Positions 32,543 to 42,720 of a stretch of DNA of 64,000 nucleotides are shown here, one piece after another. The stretch spans positions 1 through 64,000 of the forward strand of contig NZ_WRXN01000013.1 in assembly GCF_009758205.1 (NCBI RefSeq), read 5' to 3'. The notes beneath the pieces were generated by a model that worked only from the letters and a program-made list of their open reading frames with translations, did no database searches and had not been told where the DNA came from. Origin of the DNA: Chitinophaga tropicalis (GTDB lineage: Bacteria; Bacteroidota; Bacteroidia; Chitinophagales; Chitinophagaceae). Position 1 is the stretch's first letter; each line of letters begins with the position of its first letter. Both the position numbers and the translations under genes were made by a program.

Positions 32543-34848
32543 TGTCATCTAATAAGTACATAAAGATCAAGCTGGACGGCCAACCACTAGACCTCACCGA
32601 TACAGATATTCAGATAAGTATCAATTATCAGGTGGAGGATACAGACGATTTTACAAAGAAAAAATCCAGTGAAGCCTTCAACATTACAGTACCGGCTACA
32701 ATCAACAATGATCAACTGGCTAATACCTTGCATAACCCCGACATTGAGGATATGACCGATGGCAAAGCATTCCGGAGCTATCGTAACGGTAGCATTGAAG
32801 CTAACGGAGACGAATTGCTGGTCGGTAAGGCCTTCCTTACTTCAGCTACTCACACGAACCGTCCTATATCATACCAGTATGATTTTTATGGTAATAATGG
32901 GGATTGGATAATTCCGCTGAAGGAAACCACCCTGTTTGATCTTCTGAAGCACATCAATTTCACATTTACAAAAGATGTCATTGTCGATTCCTGGGAATTC
33001 AACGGTCGGCTTGAAGGCTTACCATATGTTTTTGCCCCTGTACGGTACCGGGCGCCTATGGATATCTATGATGAAACTATTGTTGATGGTGATTACAAGG
33101 ATGACAACATGACAGCCCTATACATGAAGCCTTCTATCAGTGTATACTGGCTGATATACTGGGGTCTGAAGAGCGTTGGTTACCAGATACAGTCAACCTT
33201 CATGGATACCGATTACTTTGTTCGTCAAGTCATGCCGTGGACCTGGGGTAACTTCCTCAATGCAGAGGGTAACAGGCAGGATAACCTCAAGTTCCTGGCG
33301 AAAGGAACGGAGCGTGTGCAATCTCCCAATAACTACGACGCATACATAGATGTGAAGGCCAGTAATGACTTTGAGGAAGGTGGCTATGACACAAACAATG
33401 TGTACACTTACAGCTCTGTAGATTGTGAAATGAAGTGGACGTATCCTACGGCTTTCGATTATAAAACGATCAAAGCTACTTTCAATTTACAGATAGACTG
33501 GGAAGTGCTGCTGAATACTAATAGAGAGGTGCTGGTGAGGGTGGATTGGATTGTCAATGGAGGAGCACCAATTGAACACGAAGTCGTCCACGCATCAACC
33601 GGGCCAACTTTTGGTTTCCAAAAAAGAGACGTATTTGACGACTTCTTTACAGTGGAAGTTAATGCATTAGATACCATATCTGCAAAGGTGTATGTAAAAA
33701 CGACAGGAACGTCTGTTGGGGTCTCTTGGGCAAAGTTGGAGGTGATCCAGTTCACTATTTCTGATATTACAATTCCGTTGGGAGGTGAGATCAACTTTGA
33801 GAACTACAATGGGTTAAAGAACTACAAGTTCCTCGATTTTCTTGCCGGCATCTTTGACTGCTACAATATCATACCTGGTACCGACCCCGTAAACAAGGTG
33901 GTGCTCATGGAACCCGCACATCCATACTCACTGGATAACAGTGCTACTCCCACGCATGCCGGCTATTTCAACGCCGATTATCTGGACTGGAATGATAAAC
34001 AGGATCTTTCGAAAGAATCTACTATAGAGCTTTACCGGGACTATGAGCGAGAGCTGACAATGAAGTTTAAGGATGATAGCAACGACGGTCTCTTAAAGGT
34101 GGTGCAGGAACGTAATTCTACCACCCTGGCTGCTGCCAAGTATGTGTTCCCTGAACGATTTAAGGCAGAGAAGAAAGACCTGGAGAACCGCTTCTTTTCG
34201 CCAGTAATGCACTATGAGGTGGCTCAGTGGCAGGGAATTGCAACTCCGGCCAAAACCCCGCAGATGATATGCATCGTGCCAGAAAACGTTAGCAACACAT
34301 CAAACGAGGAATCACAGCACACTTTCGCACCTAAACTGGCATATTATAAGGGTGTGGTCAGTGATGCCGGCGGTTGGCGCTTCGATGGGGATGAGTACAC
34401 TACGTTCCCTTTCATGTTTGCCGTCAACTATCAACCAGGTGGCCAGGACGATCCCATACTATCATATTGCGATGAAATAACCGGTAGTGCCCGTGGTAAA
34501 GGGCTACTTCGCCGGTTCTTCCTGCAGCGTTTCGCCATCATGCGCAATGGTCAGTTTTATACCACTTTTTTCCGCCTGAACAACAAAGATGCTACCAATT
34601 GGTACCACAGGGAGCATAAGATCTGCCGCGGACAACGTTGGGAGTTGGTAAAGATGACTAATTACCGGCCTCTTTCTGAAGGCTCTACAGAGTGTTACCT
34701 GCGTAAATGGTCACCCATCACTGAAGAAGATTACAACTCAGTGTTTCCATCGTTCAAACTTACTCCAGACAAGTACGATACAAAGTATTCACCATTAAAG
34801 TGCTTGGCCAAAGATGTGCCAGGTCCTTTAAATGAAACTGAACTTTAA
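32542..34848 (+). CDS. Large tail protein (768 aa)
   Basis: Mainly beta, containing several long extended segments (ISINYQVEDTDDFTKKKS, YVKTTGTSVGVSWAKLEV). The composition and length suggest a baseplate-hub or tail-tip protein of the type that follows or precedes the tape measure. It is encoded just before the tape measure rather than after it, which is the usual place. No enzyme motif was seen. Confidence 0.6.
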   Translation: MSSNKYIKIKLDGQPLDLTDTDIQISINYQVEDTDDFTKKKSSEAFNITVPATINNDQLANTLHNPDIEDMTDGKAFRSYRNGSIEANGDELLVGKAFLTSATHTNRPISYQYDFYGNNGDWIIPLKETTLFDLLKHINFTFTKDVIVDSWEFNGRLEGLPYVFAPVRYRAPMDIYDETIVDGDYKDDNMTALYMKPSISVYWLIYWGLKSVGYQIQSTFMDTDYFVRQVMPWTWGNFLNAEGNRQDNLKFLAKGTERVQSPNNYDAYIDVKASNDFEEGGYDTNNVYTYSSVDCEMKWTYPTAFDYKTIKATFNLQIDWEVLLNTNREVLVRVDWIVNGGAPIEHEVVHASTGPTFGFQKRDVFDDFFTVEVNALDTISAKVYVKTTGTSVGVSWAKLEVIQFTISDITIPLGGEINFENYNGLKNYKFLDFLAGIFDCYNIIPGTDPVNKVVLMEPAHPYSLDNSATPTHAGYFNADYLDWNDKQDLSKESTIELYRDYERELTMKFKDDSNDGLLKVVQERNSTTLAAAKYVFPERFKAEKKDLENRFFSPVMHYEVAQWQGIATPAKTPQMICIVPENVSNTSNEESQHTFAPKLAYYKGVVSDAGGWRFDGDEYTTFPFMFAVNYQPGGQDDPILSYCDEITGSARGKGLLRRFFLQRFAIMRNGQFYTTFFRLNNKDATNWYHREHKICRGQRWELVKMTNYRPLSEGSTECYLRKWSPITEEDYNSVFPSFKLTPDKYDTKYSPLKCLAKDVPGPLNETEL

Positions 34849-34853
34849 TAACT

Positions 34854-37800
34854 ATGGCGACAACATTCGGTAAAGTCACGAAAATATATGATCTCCGTAC
34901 GCTGGGGTATGATCGGCTGATAAAGGAACAGACGACCGTTACTGCCAACTGGGAGAAGGCCTCTCGGGCAAAGAGAGAGTTGAACAAGGTTGCAGCAGAA
35001 ACAGCCCGGGCACAGGGCGTAGAGTCAGAGGCGTATAAGAAAACTATTCAGCAGCTGGCAGAGCTGAAGGTAAAAGAGGCTGAGTTGCGTGTAGAGCGTC
35101 AGAAGCTAATCAACGAACAAAAGGCACAACAGGCGCAGCGTCAATCAGAGATCACGCAACGTGAGAAAGGAAAGCAGGCCATTGAGAACGAGAAACTGGC
35201 ACAGCAGCAGCTACGTACAGAAAGGGAACGTGCCGCAGCGCAGCTGAAGCAGGAACAGTTGACGCGTCAACAGGAGATTAACCAGCGGAATAAGGAAAAG
35301 CAGTCAGTAGATGCTGCGGCTGGTAGCTATAATTCGTTAAATAGACAGTATAGAGAACTTTATAACCTCGTTAAAAGTGCTGGACCAGGTAGCAATATCA
35401 ACTTCAGGGGGCAGACGCTGAATTATGATCAGGCTATTTCTAAGCTGAAACAATTGGCTGCGGCCGAGCAGGATTTCCGACGTCAATTTCAACGTGACGG
35501 GCTTCTTGTTGGTGAATATACCTCTGGCATTGTTCAGGCCTTTAAAAGGATGGGACTTGGAGATCTGGTGGGTGCCCAGGTTACACAGGCGCAACAGAGG
35601 CTGCAGCAGCTTAATACCACATTCAATGGTCTGAAACAGCAGTTAGAACAGGTCCGCGCTACCGGTAAAGGCAGCTTGGAACAGATTGAACGTCTCCTGC
35701 TGGAGAATAGAAGGGAAGCCATCGCACTGCAGGAACAGATAAGGGGAGTGCGTAGTAGTTTATTAGGCTTTGGAGACATCGGTAACCAGATCACAAAAGG
35801 CATTGCCCAGGGCTTTAAAGACATGCGCACCCAGCTGGCGCAGTTTGTGGTTGGGTACCTGGGCTTCCAGGCGATATTGTCCGGCACGCAAAAGCTCATC
35901 CACCAGAACTATGAGCTGTCTGACAGCATAGCACAGATAAAGATCTACACCAAAGGTACCACAGAGGATGTAAGGGATCTGGTGGACGAACTGAAGAAAC
36001 TGGATACCCGTACCTCTTTACGTGGATTGACTGATATTGCCGCTATTGTTGCTAAGAAAGGTGTCGCGCGTGATGAAATAGTAGGCGTTACACAGGCATT
36101 GGACCAGCTGTTTGTTGTCCTGGGTAAAGAGGTGGGCGATCCGCACGAGGCTGTGCAGAGCATGGTGAAGCTCGTTAACGTGTACAGCCATGATCAGCAT
36201 GTTACGGCAAAGAATATCTCCGATATTGGTGCCGCTATTGCGAAGCTCACCAGTTCTGGTGTTGCTACTGGTCGGTTCCTGATCGACTTCTCCGAGCGCA
36301 TGGCGGGTATTCGTGGTATTACCGGCCTTACCATTGATAAGGTACTGGGCCTTGGTGCCGCACTGCAGGAATTGGGACAACGTTCTGAGGTGTCGGCGAC
36401 TGCTCTTTCTCAGCTGATCGTTAAGCTATTCACCAACGCCGAGAAATATGCTGCCATAGTAGGTAAGTCAACAGCAGAGTTCAATAAGATGCTGCGCGAT
36501 AGCCCAATCGATACGTTTGTACTGGTCGCAGAGCGGCTGAAAGGGAACGCTGGTGAGATGGAGAAGTTCTTCGAAGGTGTTACTGACTTACATGTACGTG
36601 GTGGTAGGATCATCGGTGTGCTGGGTGATATCGCCGGTAACGCAGAATACGCAAGAAAGCGTTTGAAAGCTGCTACGGAAGCTCTTGGAGATCAGGCTGC
36701 ATTAGCTTATGCCTTTGGGGAGAAGAATAAAACTTTTGCAGCCACCCTTGATCAGATTGGAAAAAAGTTTGAATTACTTGGAGCCAACAGGTCTGTACAG
36801 ATCTTACTGGCTGCAATTGCTGGCCTCATAATCACGTTGTTGAGCAATATTCCAACCCTTTTATTATTAACAGGGCTGTGGACTACAGGCTGGGCATTAA
36901 TGAATAGAGAGTTATTCCTTGCGCGCGCTAATCTCCTGTTAGTTAACGCTCAATTGTTGGCTGGCAGATTGGCATTGGGTGCAATTACAATCGTTACAAA
37001 CTTTTATACGGTAGCTCTAACTCTCCTCACAGGTACTTACAGAGGGCTGACTATTGCCGCTACGGCATTCAGTCGTGTGTTATTGGCGACACCTATCGGA
37101 TGGATCTTGGCGGGCGTTGGCCTTCTGGCTGGAGCAATGGCAGCCTTCGCCGGTACGGTATCTGGCACTACGGGTAAAATCGTAGATCATGCCATGAAGA
37201 TGAAACTGATGGGAGAGATTCAGGAGAAAGTACAACAGCAAACAGGTGCGACGATTAATAAGATAGCATTACTACGCAGTGTGATGGCTGATAGTAATAT
37301 CAGCATGAGTTCAAGGAAGAAGGCGCTAGAGGATTTGATTGCATTAAACCCTGAATATCTCAAGGGATTAACGCTGGAAAATGCTGTAACTGCTGAAGGA
37401 AAAAATCTATTGGACGGTTATATTGCTTCTTTGCGAGAGAAAGCCGAGCTGCAGGCAGGGGAGGCAATCGCAAATAAGGCCATTGAGGAAAGAACCCGAT
37501 TGGAAAAGACCCTATTTGACCTCGAATTAAAGCGGAAGCAGGGCAAAACTGGCAAATATGAGCTTTCAGATGAAGAGCAGAAGTTTCTCTCTCGTGGCCG
37601 TCAATTACCTTTTGGGGCTGCAATTGGTGCGGTTTTCGGTAAGTCTTCAGTAGATAATGCTATTGACAATGTAAAAGATGCGATTTCAGCCGCGACCGCA
37701 CAAGTTGATCAGGCCAACGTATTTCTGAAGAGTAAATATGATCAAATTGGTAAAACAACCAAGAAAGAAGACGGAACTAAATCTGGGCCGCCAAAGCGCA

Positions 37801-39827
37801 CGCCTTCATACTTAGAAGGGCTAATAGATGACCTGAACAAGCAACTTAAAGTCACCGAAATAGGAACAGAGGCGGCTAAGCAGCTGAAAGAAGAAAGAGA
37901 TAAACTGCAAAAAGAGTATGACGATGCCACAAAAAAAGATACTGACAAAACTTACTCTGGAGCAAAACTATCGGGCGAACAACGGGATGTACTTAAAGAG
38001 GCTGATGCCGCTCGCGACCAGCTACTGGCTGATGAACAACTGAGGTTTGCAAAGGGGGAGATAGATGAAGCCACTCACCTGCAGAACATCCTGAAGATTA
38101 ACCAGGATGCTATTGATAAAAAGATATCCTTACTGAAAGGTGCTAATGCAGAGGAAAAGAAGGTGATATCAGACCTGAAGCTGGACCGCATCACCCAGGA
38201 GAGGGAGACGAATGAGAAGCTGTTTAAGCTCGAAGAGGACCGGCTGAAGAATCACCTGGAGAATGTAAAAAAGAATGCTGAACAGGATGCAAAAGCTGTT
38301 GCTGATAATCCTGTTGCTACCGAAACGGAGAAAGCACAGGCTAAACTTGATGCTGATAAAACCATACTATCGGCGCAGGAGGCGTATAATGCTGCAATGG
38401 ATACCCTGGAGAAGCGGTTCTCTGTTAATTCCAAAAAGAATGCTGAAGAGCGTGCTACGGCAGTAAAGCAGATCAATGCAGACGTGAATAAAGATCTGCT
38501 CGTAGCATCTAAGGCAACAATTGCTGATTTGAAAAAGCAAGGGGAAGCAGCTGTTGCAGCATATAAGGCTACCATTGAAAAGCAGAAAGCTGTTGTCGCA
38601 AGCAGCAATAAGACCGGAGCGCAGAAGAAGCTATTAACCGACACGCTGAGCAAAGCAGAGAACGTCGGTATTCTTGCCCGGGAAGTAGAATCAATGAACC
38701 AGCAGCTTCCAATATACAAGAAGCTGCTGGATGAAAAGAAGATCACGGAACAGGAGTATAATGACTTCCTGACACAATTGTATGAGAAACAACAGGCATT
38801 ATCTCAGGCTGCAACTGATGCTCAGAAGAAAGATATGCTGAGTCTCTCCGATACAATTAAAGGTGTTATTTCAAAGCTCTTTGGCACAACAGATGAGATG
38901 ACGTCTGTCATATTCAATGCACTCGCCGGCGCCTTCGATCTCGCTAAGTCCGCAATGAATAACTTCTTTGATGCTGAGCAGAACAGAATCCAACAAAGTA
39001 AAGAAGCTGCGCTCGAGCGTCTGGACCTGGAAAAGAAGCGTGTTCTCTCAATCGCGCAGAGTAAGGCTGAGGAGGAGCGGATCGAGAAGCAATATGACCT
39101 AAAGAAAAAACAGATAGAGAAGGATGCGGCTAACCGGCTGAAGGCTCTAAAGAAAAAGGAGGCCAGATTATTACTTGTATCTGAATTGGCAGCCATTGCA
39201 GCAGCTGCTGCCTCCAACCCGCTGAACGGCGTAACTTTCGGTGCTGCTGGTGTGGCGCAATATGCAGTTCAAGCGGCATTGGCGCTTGGTAGATATGCCA
39301 TCCGAGTGGGAGAGATCAACAACACCCAGTTCCGGTATGGTGGATCTGCTGATGTTCCTACTAGGGGTGGAAGGTTCGGCGGAAACTCTCATGAACAGGG
39401 CGGTACACCTTTTATCTATAAGGGCCGAACCTTTGAGGCGGAGGCGAATGAACTTGCAGTGATCAGGACGAGGAATGCAGCACCAGGCAATTATACTATA
39501 TCCGGCAATCACACACAGATTGCTTCTGCGCTCAATGAGCTGGGCGGTGGTATACGTTTTGCACCTGGCGCGAAGGTTAGTAGGTTTGAATATGGGGGCG
39601 GCCTGGGAGAATCATTGCAGCCGCCAGTGTTCGTTCCTACCATATATAATACAGCCGTTTCTTCATCTGGCGGGCAGGGTGATGCCCTTCTGGTACTGAT
39701 GGAACAGACTAAGGCCATTCAGGCGATTAATGGCCGTATAGATCGAATAGAGGTAGTGCAGGTTACCGGTACCGTTACCGCAGCGCAACAGAAGCAAGTG
39801 AAACAAATCAGCGTAGGTACATTATGA
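34854..39827 (+). CDS. Tail tape measure protein, TP901 type
   Basis: 1657 aa, by far the longest phage gene. N-terminal 200 residues are a Gln/Glu/Arg/Ala-rich coiled coil, a conserved part (LVDELKKLDTRTSLRGLTDI, IAAIVAKKGVARDEIV) follows at about 365-420, several hydrophobic segments at about 650-760 (LAAIAGLIITLLSNIPTLLL; GWILAGVGLLAGAMAAFAG) could insert in the host membrane during entry, and the rest is helical with a beta-rich C-terminus. At about 0.15 nm per residue in a tape measure it predicts a tail of roughly 240-250 nm. Overlaps the next gene by 4 bp. Confidence 0.88.
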   Translation: MATTFGKVTKIYDLRTLGYDRLIKEQTTVTANWEKASRAKRELNKVAAETARAQGVESEAYKKTIQQLAELKVKEAELRVERQKLINEQKAQQAQRQSEITQREKGKQAIENEKLAQQQLRTERERAAAQLKQEQLTRQQEINQRNKEKQSVDAAAGSYNSLNRQYRELYNLVKSAGPGSNINFRGQTLNYDQAISKLKQLAAAEQDFRRQFQRDGLLVGEYTSGIVQAFKRMGLGDLVGAQVTQAQQRLQQLNTTFNGLKQQLEQVRATGKGSLEQIERLLLENRREAIALQEQIRGVRSSLLGFGDIGNQITKGIAQGFKDMRTQLAQFVVGYLGFQAILSGTQKLIHQNYELSDSIAQIKIYTKGTTEDVRDLVDELKKLDTRTSLRGLTDIAAIVAKKGVARDEIVGVTQALDQLFVVLGKEVGDPHEAVQSMVKLVNVYSHDQHVTAKNISDIGAAIAKLTSSGVATGRFLIDFSERMAGIRGITGLTIDKVLGLGAALQELGQRSEVSATALSQLIVKLFTNAEKYAAIVGKSTAEFNKMLRDSPIDTFVLVAERLKGNAGEMEKFFEGVTDLHVRGGRIIGVLGDIAGNAEYARKRLKAATEALGDQAALAYAFGEKNKTFAATLDQIGKKFELLGANRSVQILLAAIAGLIITLLSNIPTLLLLTGLWTTGWALMNRELFLARANLLLVNAQLLAGRLALGAITIVTNFYTVALTLLTGTYRGLTIAATAFSRVLLATPIGWILAGVGLLAGAMAAFAGTVSGTTGKIVDHAMKMKLMGEIQEKVQQQTGATINKIALLRSVMADSNISMSSRKKALEDLIALNPEYLKGLTLENAVTAEGKNLLDGYIASLREKAELQAGEAIANKAIEERTRLEKTLFDLELKRKQGKTGKYELSDEEQKFLSRGRQLPFGAAIGAVFGKSSVDNAIDNVKDAISAATAQVDQANVFLKSKYDQIGKTTKKEDGTKSGPPKRTPSYLEGLIDDLNKQLKVTEIGTEAAKQLKEERDKLQKEYDDATKKDTDKTYSGAKLSGEQRDVLKEADAARDQLLADEQLRFAKGEIDEATHLQNILKINQDAIDKKISLLKGANAEEKKVISDLKLDRITQERETNEKLFKLEEDRLKNHLENVKKNAEQDAKAVADNPVATETEKAQAKLDADKTILSAQEAYNAAMDTLEKRFSVNSKKNAEERATAVKQINADVNKDLLVASKATIADLKKQGEAAVAAYKATIEKQKAVVASSNKTGAQKKLLTDTLSKAENVGILAREVESMNQQLPIYKKLLDEKKITEQEYNDFLTQLYEKQQALSQAATDAQKKDMLSLSDTIKGVISKLFGTTDEMTSVIFNALAGAFDLAKSAMNNFFDAEQNRIQQSKEAALERLDLEKKRVLSIAQSKAEEERIEKQYDLKKKQIEKDAANRLKALKKKEARLLLVSELAAIAAAAASNPLNGVTFGAAGVAQYAVQAALALGRYAIRVGEINNTQFRYGGSADVPTRGGRFGGNSHEQGGTPFIYKGRTFEAEANELAVIRTRNAAPGNYTISGNHTQIASALNELGGGIRFAPGAKVSRFEYGGGLGESLQPPVFVPTIYNTAVSSSGGQGDALLVLMEQTKAIQAINGRIDRIEVVQVTGTVTAAQQKQVKQISVGTL

Positions 39828-40042
39828 GAATGACCGAATTAGATAAGAAACTACAGGAAATAGCCCTGGCCAACTGGGAACAGTTTGTTCACCTGGTTGG
39901 CCAGGATGCTATTCTATCAGCTAAGATCTGTTTGTTACGCCAAAATAAGGCCAGCTATGGCGAGATTGAAAACCGGTTGGGTATTACTACCAACCAGGCC
40001 CGGTATGGCTGTCAGAAGTGCGAGGATAAGAAAACTCTGTGA
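39824..40042 (+). CDS. Small phage protein, HTH-like C-terminus
   Basis: 72 aa. Residues 46-68 (SYGEIENRLGITTNQARYGC) look like a sigma-factor-type or MarR-like helix-turn-helix, with CQKCEDKK at the end. Last gene of the tail block (ATGA overlap), ahead of a gap with a repeated AATCTTTA. It could regulate the head module. Confidence 0.55.
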   Translation: MRMTELDKKLQEIALANWEQFVHLVGQDAILSAKICLLRQNKASYGEIENRLGITTNQARYGCQKCEDKKTL

Positions 40043-40106
40043 AAATTTCCCATAGAAAAAATCTTTAAGACTATATGATAATCTTTATGATTGCAATTTT
40101 GTAATC

Positions 40107-41213
40107 ATGAAGCGACCTGCCCAGATATTCAATTTCCGCATACAGAATGCCTCTTCTGATTCCGTCGACATATTCATCGACGGTGAGATTGTTGATGCCG
40201 GTACTCAGGAGTTCTTACGTGAATGGTGGGGAGATGACACAACAGTGTCTTTCAAGTCCTTCCGTGAAGAACTGGGAAAGCATGATGTAGGTACTTATAA
40301 CATCTACATCAATAGCCCTGGTGGTCAGGTAACTGACGCCATGGCTATGCATGATCATCTTCAGGATCTGAAAGCAAAAGGGAAAAGGATTAACACGTTC
40401 GGCCGTGGTATTGTTGCTAGTGCAGCCACTTATATCCTAATGGCCGGCGATGCTCCAGAAATGAGTGCCAACAGCTGGTTCATGATCCACAATGTTTCTG
40501 GTATTGCATGGGGCGACGTTAACCAGCTGGAACAGATGGCTGCCACGATGCGGAAGTTTAATAATGCCGTTCGTGACTTCTACGCAAAGGCCACCAGCAT
40601 GCGTAAAGAAGAAATCAGCAAAATGATGGATGCGGAAACCTGGATGCTGGCCGATGAAGCTAAAAACAAGGGCTTCATTAAGCAGATCTCTGGAGAGGCA
40701 TCATTCACCAATCTCCTGCAGGAAGAATACTGGAACTATTCCAATAAGGACGTTCTGGCGGCTTACAACTCCGCCGTGAAAACGCCTGCGTCTCCTTCCG
40801 CCCTCACCATAGATACCGTACAACAGCTCATCAACAATTCAAACAACGATATGAAAAAGTTTTTCCAGAACATCCTCGACAGCTTGAAGAACCTGAAAAC
40901 AGAGGATAGCGCCAAGCCGGCTGACATCGTGAACCAGATCACAGAGGCATTGACCAAGCCCTTTGAGGACCTCGGAGCCGAGATCGAGAACAATGTCAAT
41001 ACGGCTGTTAATGCAGCCAAAACAGAGCTTCAGAATGCTCTGAAAAGGGACTATGACGAAAAGATCACAGCCCTGGAAAATAAGGTTACTGAGCTCGAGA
41101 AAAAGAACGGTGAGCTGGAAACTGAACTGGCTGACAACAAAGGCAAACAGACCAATTCCGGCAAGCAGGAAGACGGTCCTAAGCCGATCGGCAATTTTAG
41201 CAATGCCAAATAA
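40107..41213 (+). CDS. Head maturation protease, ClpP-like, with scaffold-like C-terminus
   Basis: 368 aa. ClpP fold with INSPGGQV (about 69-76), nucleophile in VASAATY (Ser105), His128 in FMIHNV, and Asp175 in KMMDAETW, the Ser-His-Asp triad. Residues about 210-368 are a helical, Lys/Glu-rich region with a coiled coil (ITALENKVTELEKKNGELET), as in scaffolds fused behind phage proteases. It would cleave scaffold and capsid during prohead maturation. Confidence 0.85.
   Translation: MKRPAQIFNFRIQNASSDSVDIFIDGEIVDAGTQEFLREWWGDDTTVSFKSFREELGKHDVGTYNIYINSPGGQVTDAMAMHDHLQDLKAKGKRINTFGRGIVASAATYILMAGDAPEMSANSWFMIHNVSGIAWGDVNQLEQMAATMRKFNNAVRDFYAKATSMRKEEISKMMDAETWMLADEAKNKGFIKQISGEASFTNLLQEEYWNYSNKDVLAAYNSAVKTPASPSALTIDTVQQLINNSNNDMKKFFQNILDSLKNLKTEDSAKPADIVNQITEALTKPFEDLGAEIENNVNTAVNAAKTELQNALKRDYDEKITALENKVTELEKKNGELETELADNKGKQTNSGKQEDGPKPIGNFSNAK
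40851..41213 (+). CDS. Possible nested scaffold protein (internal start in protease gene)
   Basis: In-frame ATG at codon 249 gives a 120-aa product that begins MKKFFQNILDSLKNLKTEDS, like a natural N-terminus, and is preceded by an A-rich stretch typical for initiation in Bacteroidota. The position, right after the protease domain and covering exactly the coiled-coil tail, parallels lambda Nu3 within C. Not provable from sequence. Confidence 0.4.
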   Translation: MKKFFQNILDSLKNLKTEDSAKPADIVNQITEALTKPFEDLGAEIENNVNTAVNAAKTELQNALKRDYDEKITALENKVTELEKKNGELETELADNKGKQTNSGKQEDGPKPIGNFSNAK

Positions 41214-41220
41214 AACAGTA

Positions 41221-41235
41221 CATCATCTGCCAACC
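41221..41235 (+). repeat. Leader repeat, copy 1 (CATCATCTGCCAACC)
   Basis: Same 15 bases as at 41632-41646, both lying 16-19 bp before a start codon. Flanking sequence is less similar. It may be a shared translational or processing element for two abundant structural genes. Confidence 0.55.
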
Positions 41236-41251
41236 TTAAAAACCTTTTATA

Positions 41252-41629
41252 ATGCAAGCAATTGACAATTCCAATCTAATCAACTATTGCAAATCTGGGT
41301 GCAATATAACCAGCTTCTTGCCTGCGGTATCATACACATATGATCCTGTGGAAAAAGAGGTAGTTGTGACGGATGGATCTACCTACGCAGCCGGCGATGG
41401 CTTGAAGAAAGTGCATGTCAAAGTGCACGACAACTTCGGCAAGGAAGTCCGTGATACCATTACGGTTACCGGTGCACCTGGTGCAAAGACTATCGACGTC
41501 TCCACCTTGAACGCCAGTAAAGGTCTGAACATTACTGCCACAATTATCACGAATGTGGACTTCCATGCAGATGGCAGCGCCTTCGTGATTCAGGCAGCCG
41601 GCAACCTAGCTAACTGGGACAAAAAGTAA
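41252..41629 (+). CDS. Putative head decoration protein
   Basis: 125 aa, small beta-rich (VVVTDGSTYAAGDGLKKVHV, FGKEVRDTITVTGAPGAKTI). The location between protease and major capsid is where decoration proteins sit. Preceded by the 15-base CATCATCTGCCAACC element (41221-41235) shared with the capsid gene. No homology claimed. Confidence 0.5.
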   Translation: MQAIDNSNLINYCKSGCNITSFLPAVSYTYDPVEKEVVVTDGSTYAAGDGLKKVHVKVHDNFGKEVRDTITVTGAPGAKTIDVSTLNASKGLNITATIITNVDFHADGSAFVIQAAGNLANWDKK

Positions 41630-41631
41630 AT

Positions 41632-41646
41632 CATCATCTGCCAACC
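41632..41646 (+). repeat. Leader repeat, copy 2 (CATCATCTGCCAACC)
   Basis: Identical to copy 1 and at the same distance class from the capsid start codon at 41666. No third copy precedes the following gene. Confidence 0.55.
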
Positions 41647-41665
41647 ATTCTAAAACCTGAATAAT

Positions 41666-42688
41666 ATGTTTCAAACGTTTTCTATTGACTCGCTCAGCTT
41701 CTTCGAGGCAGTAATCCAGCCGGCCTTCGCTGATATTGTGCCGACAGGATTCCCCTTCCAGGGCACGCTGAACGAGTTTACCATAATGGATAATGTGGTA
41801 TCCAAGCGTCCCATTATCGATATCCGCAGGGTACAGAATATCCTTCAGCGCCGTGATGGGTCCTGTGATATCAACTACAAAAAGGTAGTTGGCGCCACCA
41901 CCAGACAGATCGCTGTAGAAGAAGTATATGGTGCAACCCAGTTTTGCCGTAACGAATTCTACCAAGGCTGTCTGAAAGACTTCCGTGCAAATGACCCGTT
42001 GTTCGGTAATAAGATCCTGCCTTTCTTCCAGGGTGCTGTTAACGTTGATATTGCTTCCAATGCTTATTTTGGCGACGTAGACCGCATATCTCCGGTTAAT
42101 GCGCAATGGTCCACCAACATCTTTGATGGCATCTTCAAGTGGATTAAAAAGTACATCACCGGTGGTGTTATTCCTGCTGGTCAGACTATCGCTATAGCAG
42201 ATGGCACTGACTACACAACTAACGCTACAGCTGCGTACAACCTGCTGAACAGTATGTATAACAAGCAACCGGTTTTGATGGATGCTTTTCTTGACAGCCA
42301 GAAGGCATTCTATGTCTCTAAAGACATAGCATCCGGCTATGAAGATTACCTGATCAGCACTGGTACTCAGGCACAAGGTTATACGCTGCTTGCCAACGGC
42401 ATTAAGCAGTTATCCTTCAAGGGCATCCCCGTCCTGGTAGAAAACATATGGAAGCCCATCATTGCGGAAATCAAAGGATCTCTTGGACATGCGGCTATCC
42501 TTACCCTGCGGGGCAACTTCGTTTTTGCTACTGACAAAAACTACGGTGAAGGCGAAGACGGAAAGACTGCACTGGAAGTGTGGTATGAGAAAAAGGAAAT
42601 GCAGTGGTACTACCGCATATTCATGAAAGCCGGTACTCAGATAGGCCTGCCTGAGTTCAACGTGATCGCCCTTTCCAGCTGGTCTTAA
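41666..42688 (+). CDS. Major capsid protein
   Basis: 340 aa, assigned by position after the protease and by layout: N-terminal arm, then IMDNVVSKRPIIDIRRVQNI, the domain containing NSMYNKQPVLMDAFLDSQ, and the C-terminal LTLRGNFVFATDKNYG and WYYRIFMKAG typical of HK97-fold capsids of Bacteroidota siphoviruses. It forms the icosahedral shell. No transmembrane or enzymatic motif. Confidence 0.72.
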   Translation: MFQTFSIDSLSFFEAVIQPAFADIVPTGFPFQGTLNEFTIMDNVVSKRPIIDIRRVQNILQRRDGSCDINYKKVVGATTRQIAVEEVYGATQFCRNEFYQGCLKDFRANDPLFGNKILPFFQGAVNVDIASNAYFGDVDRISPVNAQWSTNIFDGIFKWIKKYITGGVIPAGQTIAIADGTDYTTNATAAYNLLNSMYNKQPVLMDAFLDSQKAFYVSKDIASGYEDYLISTGTQAQGYTLLANGIKQLSFKGIPVLVENIWKPIIAEIKGSLGHAAILTLRGNFVFATDKNYGEGEDGKTALEVWYEKKEMQWYYRIFMKAGTQIGLPEFNVIALSSWS

Positions 42689-42720
42689 TCTTATTTCTTA
42701 ACAACTTTTATTCAACAATT

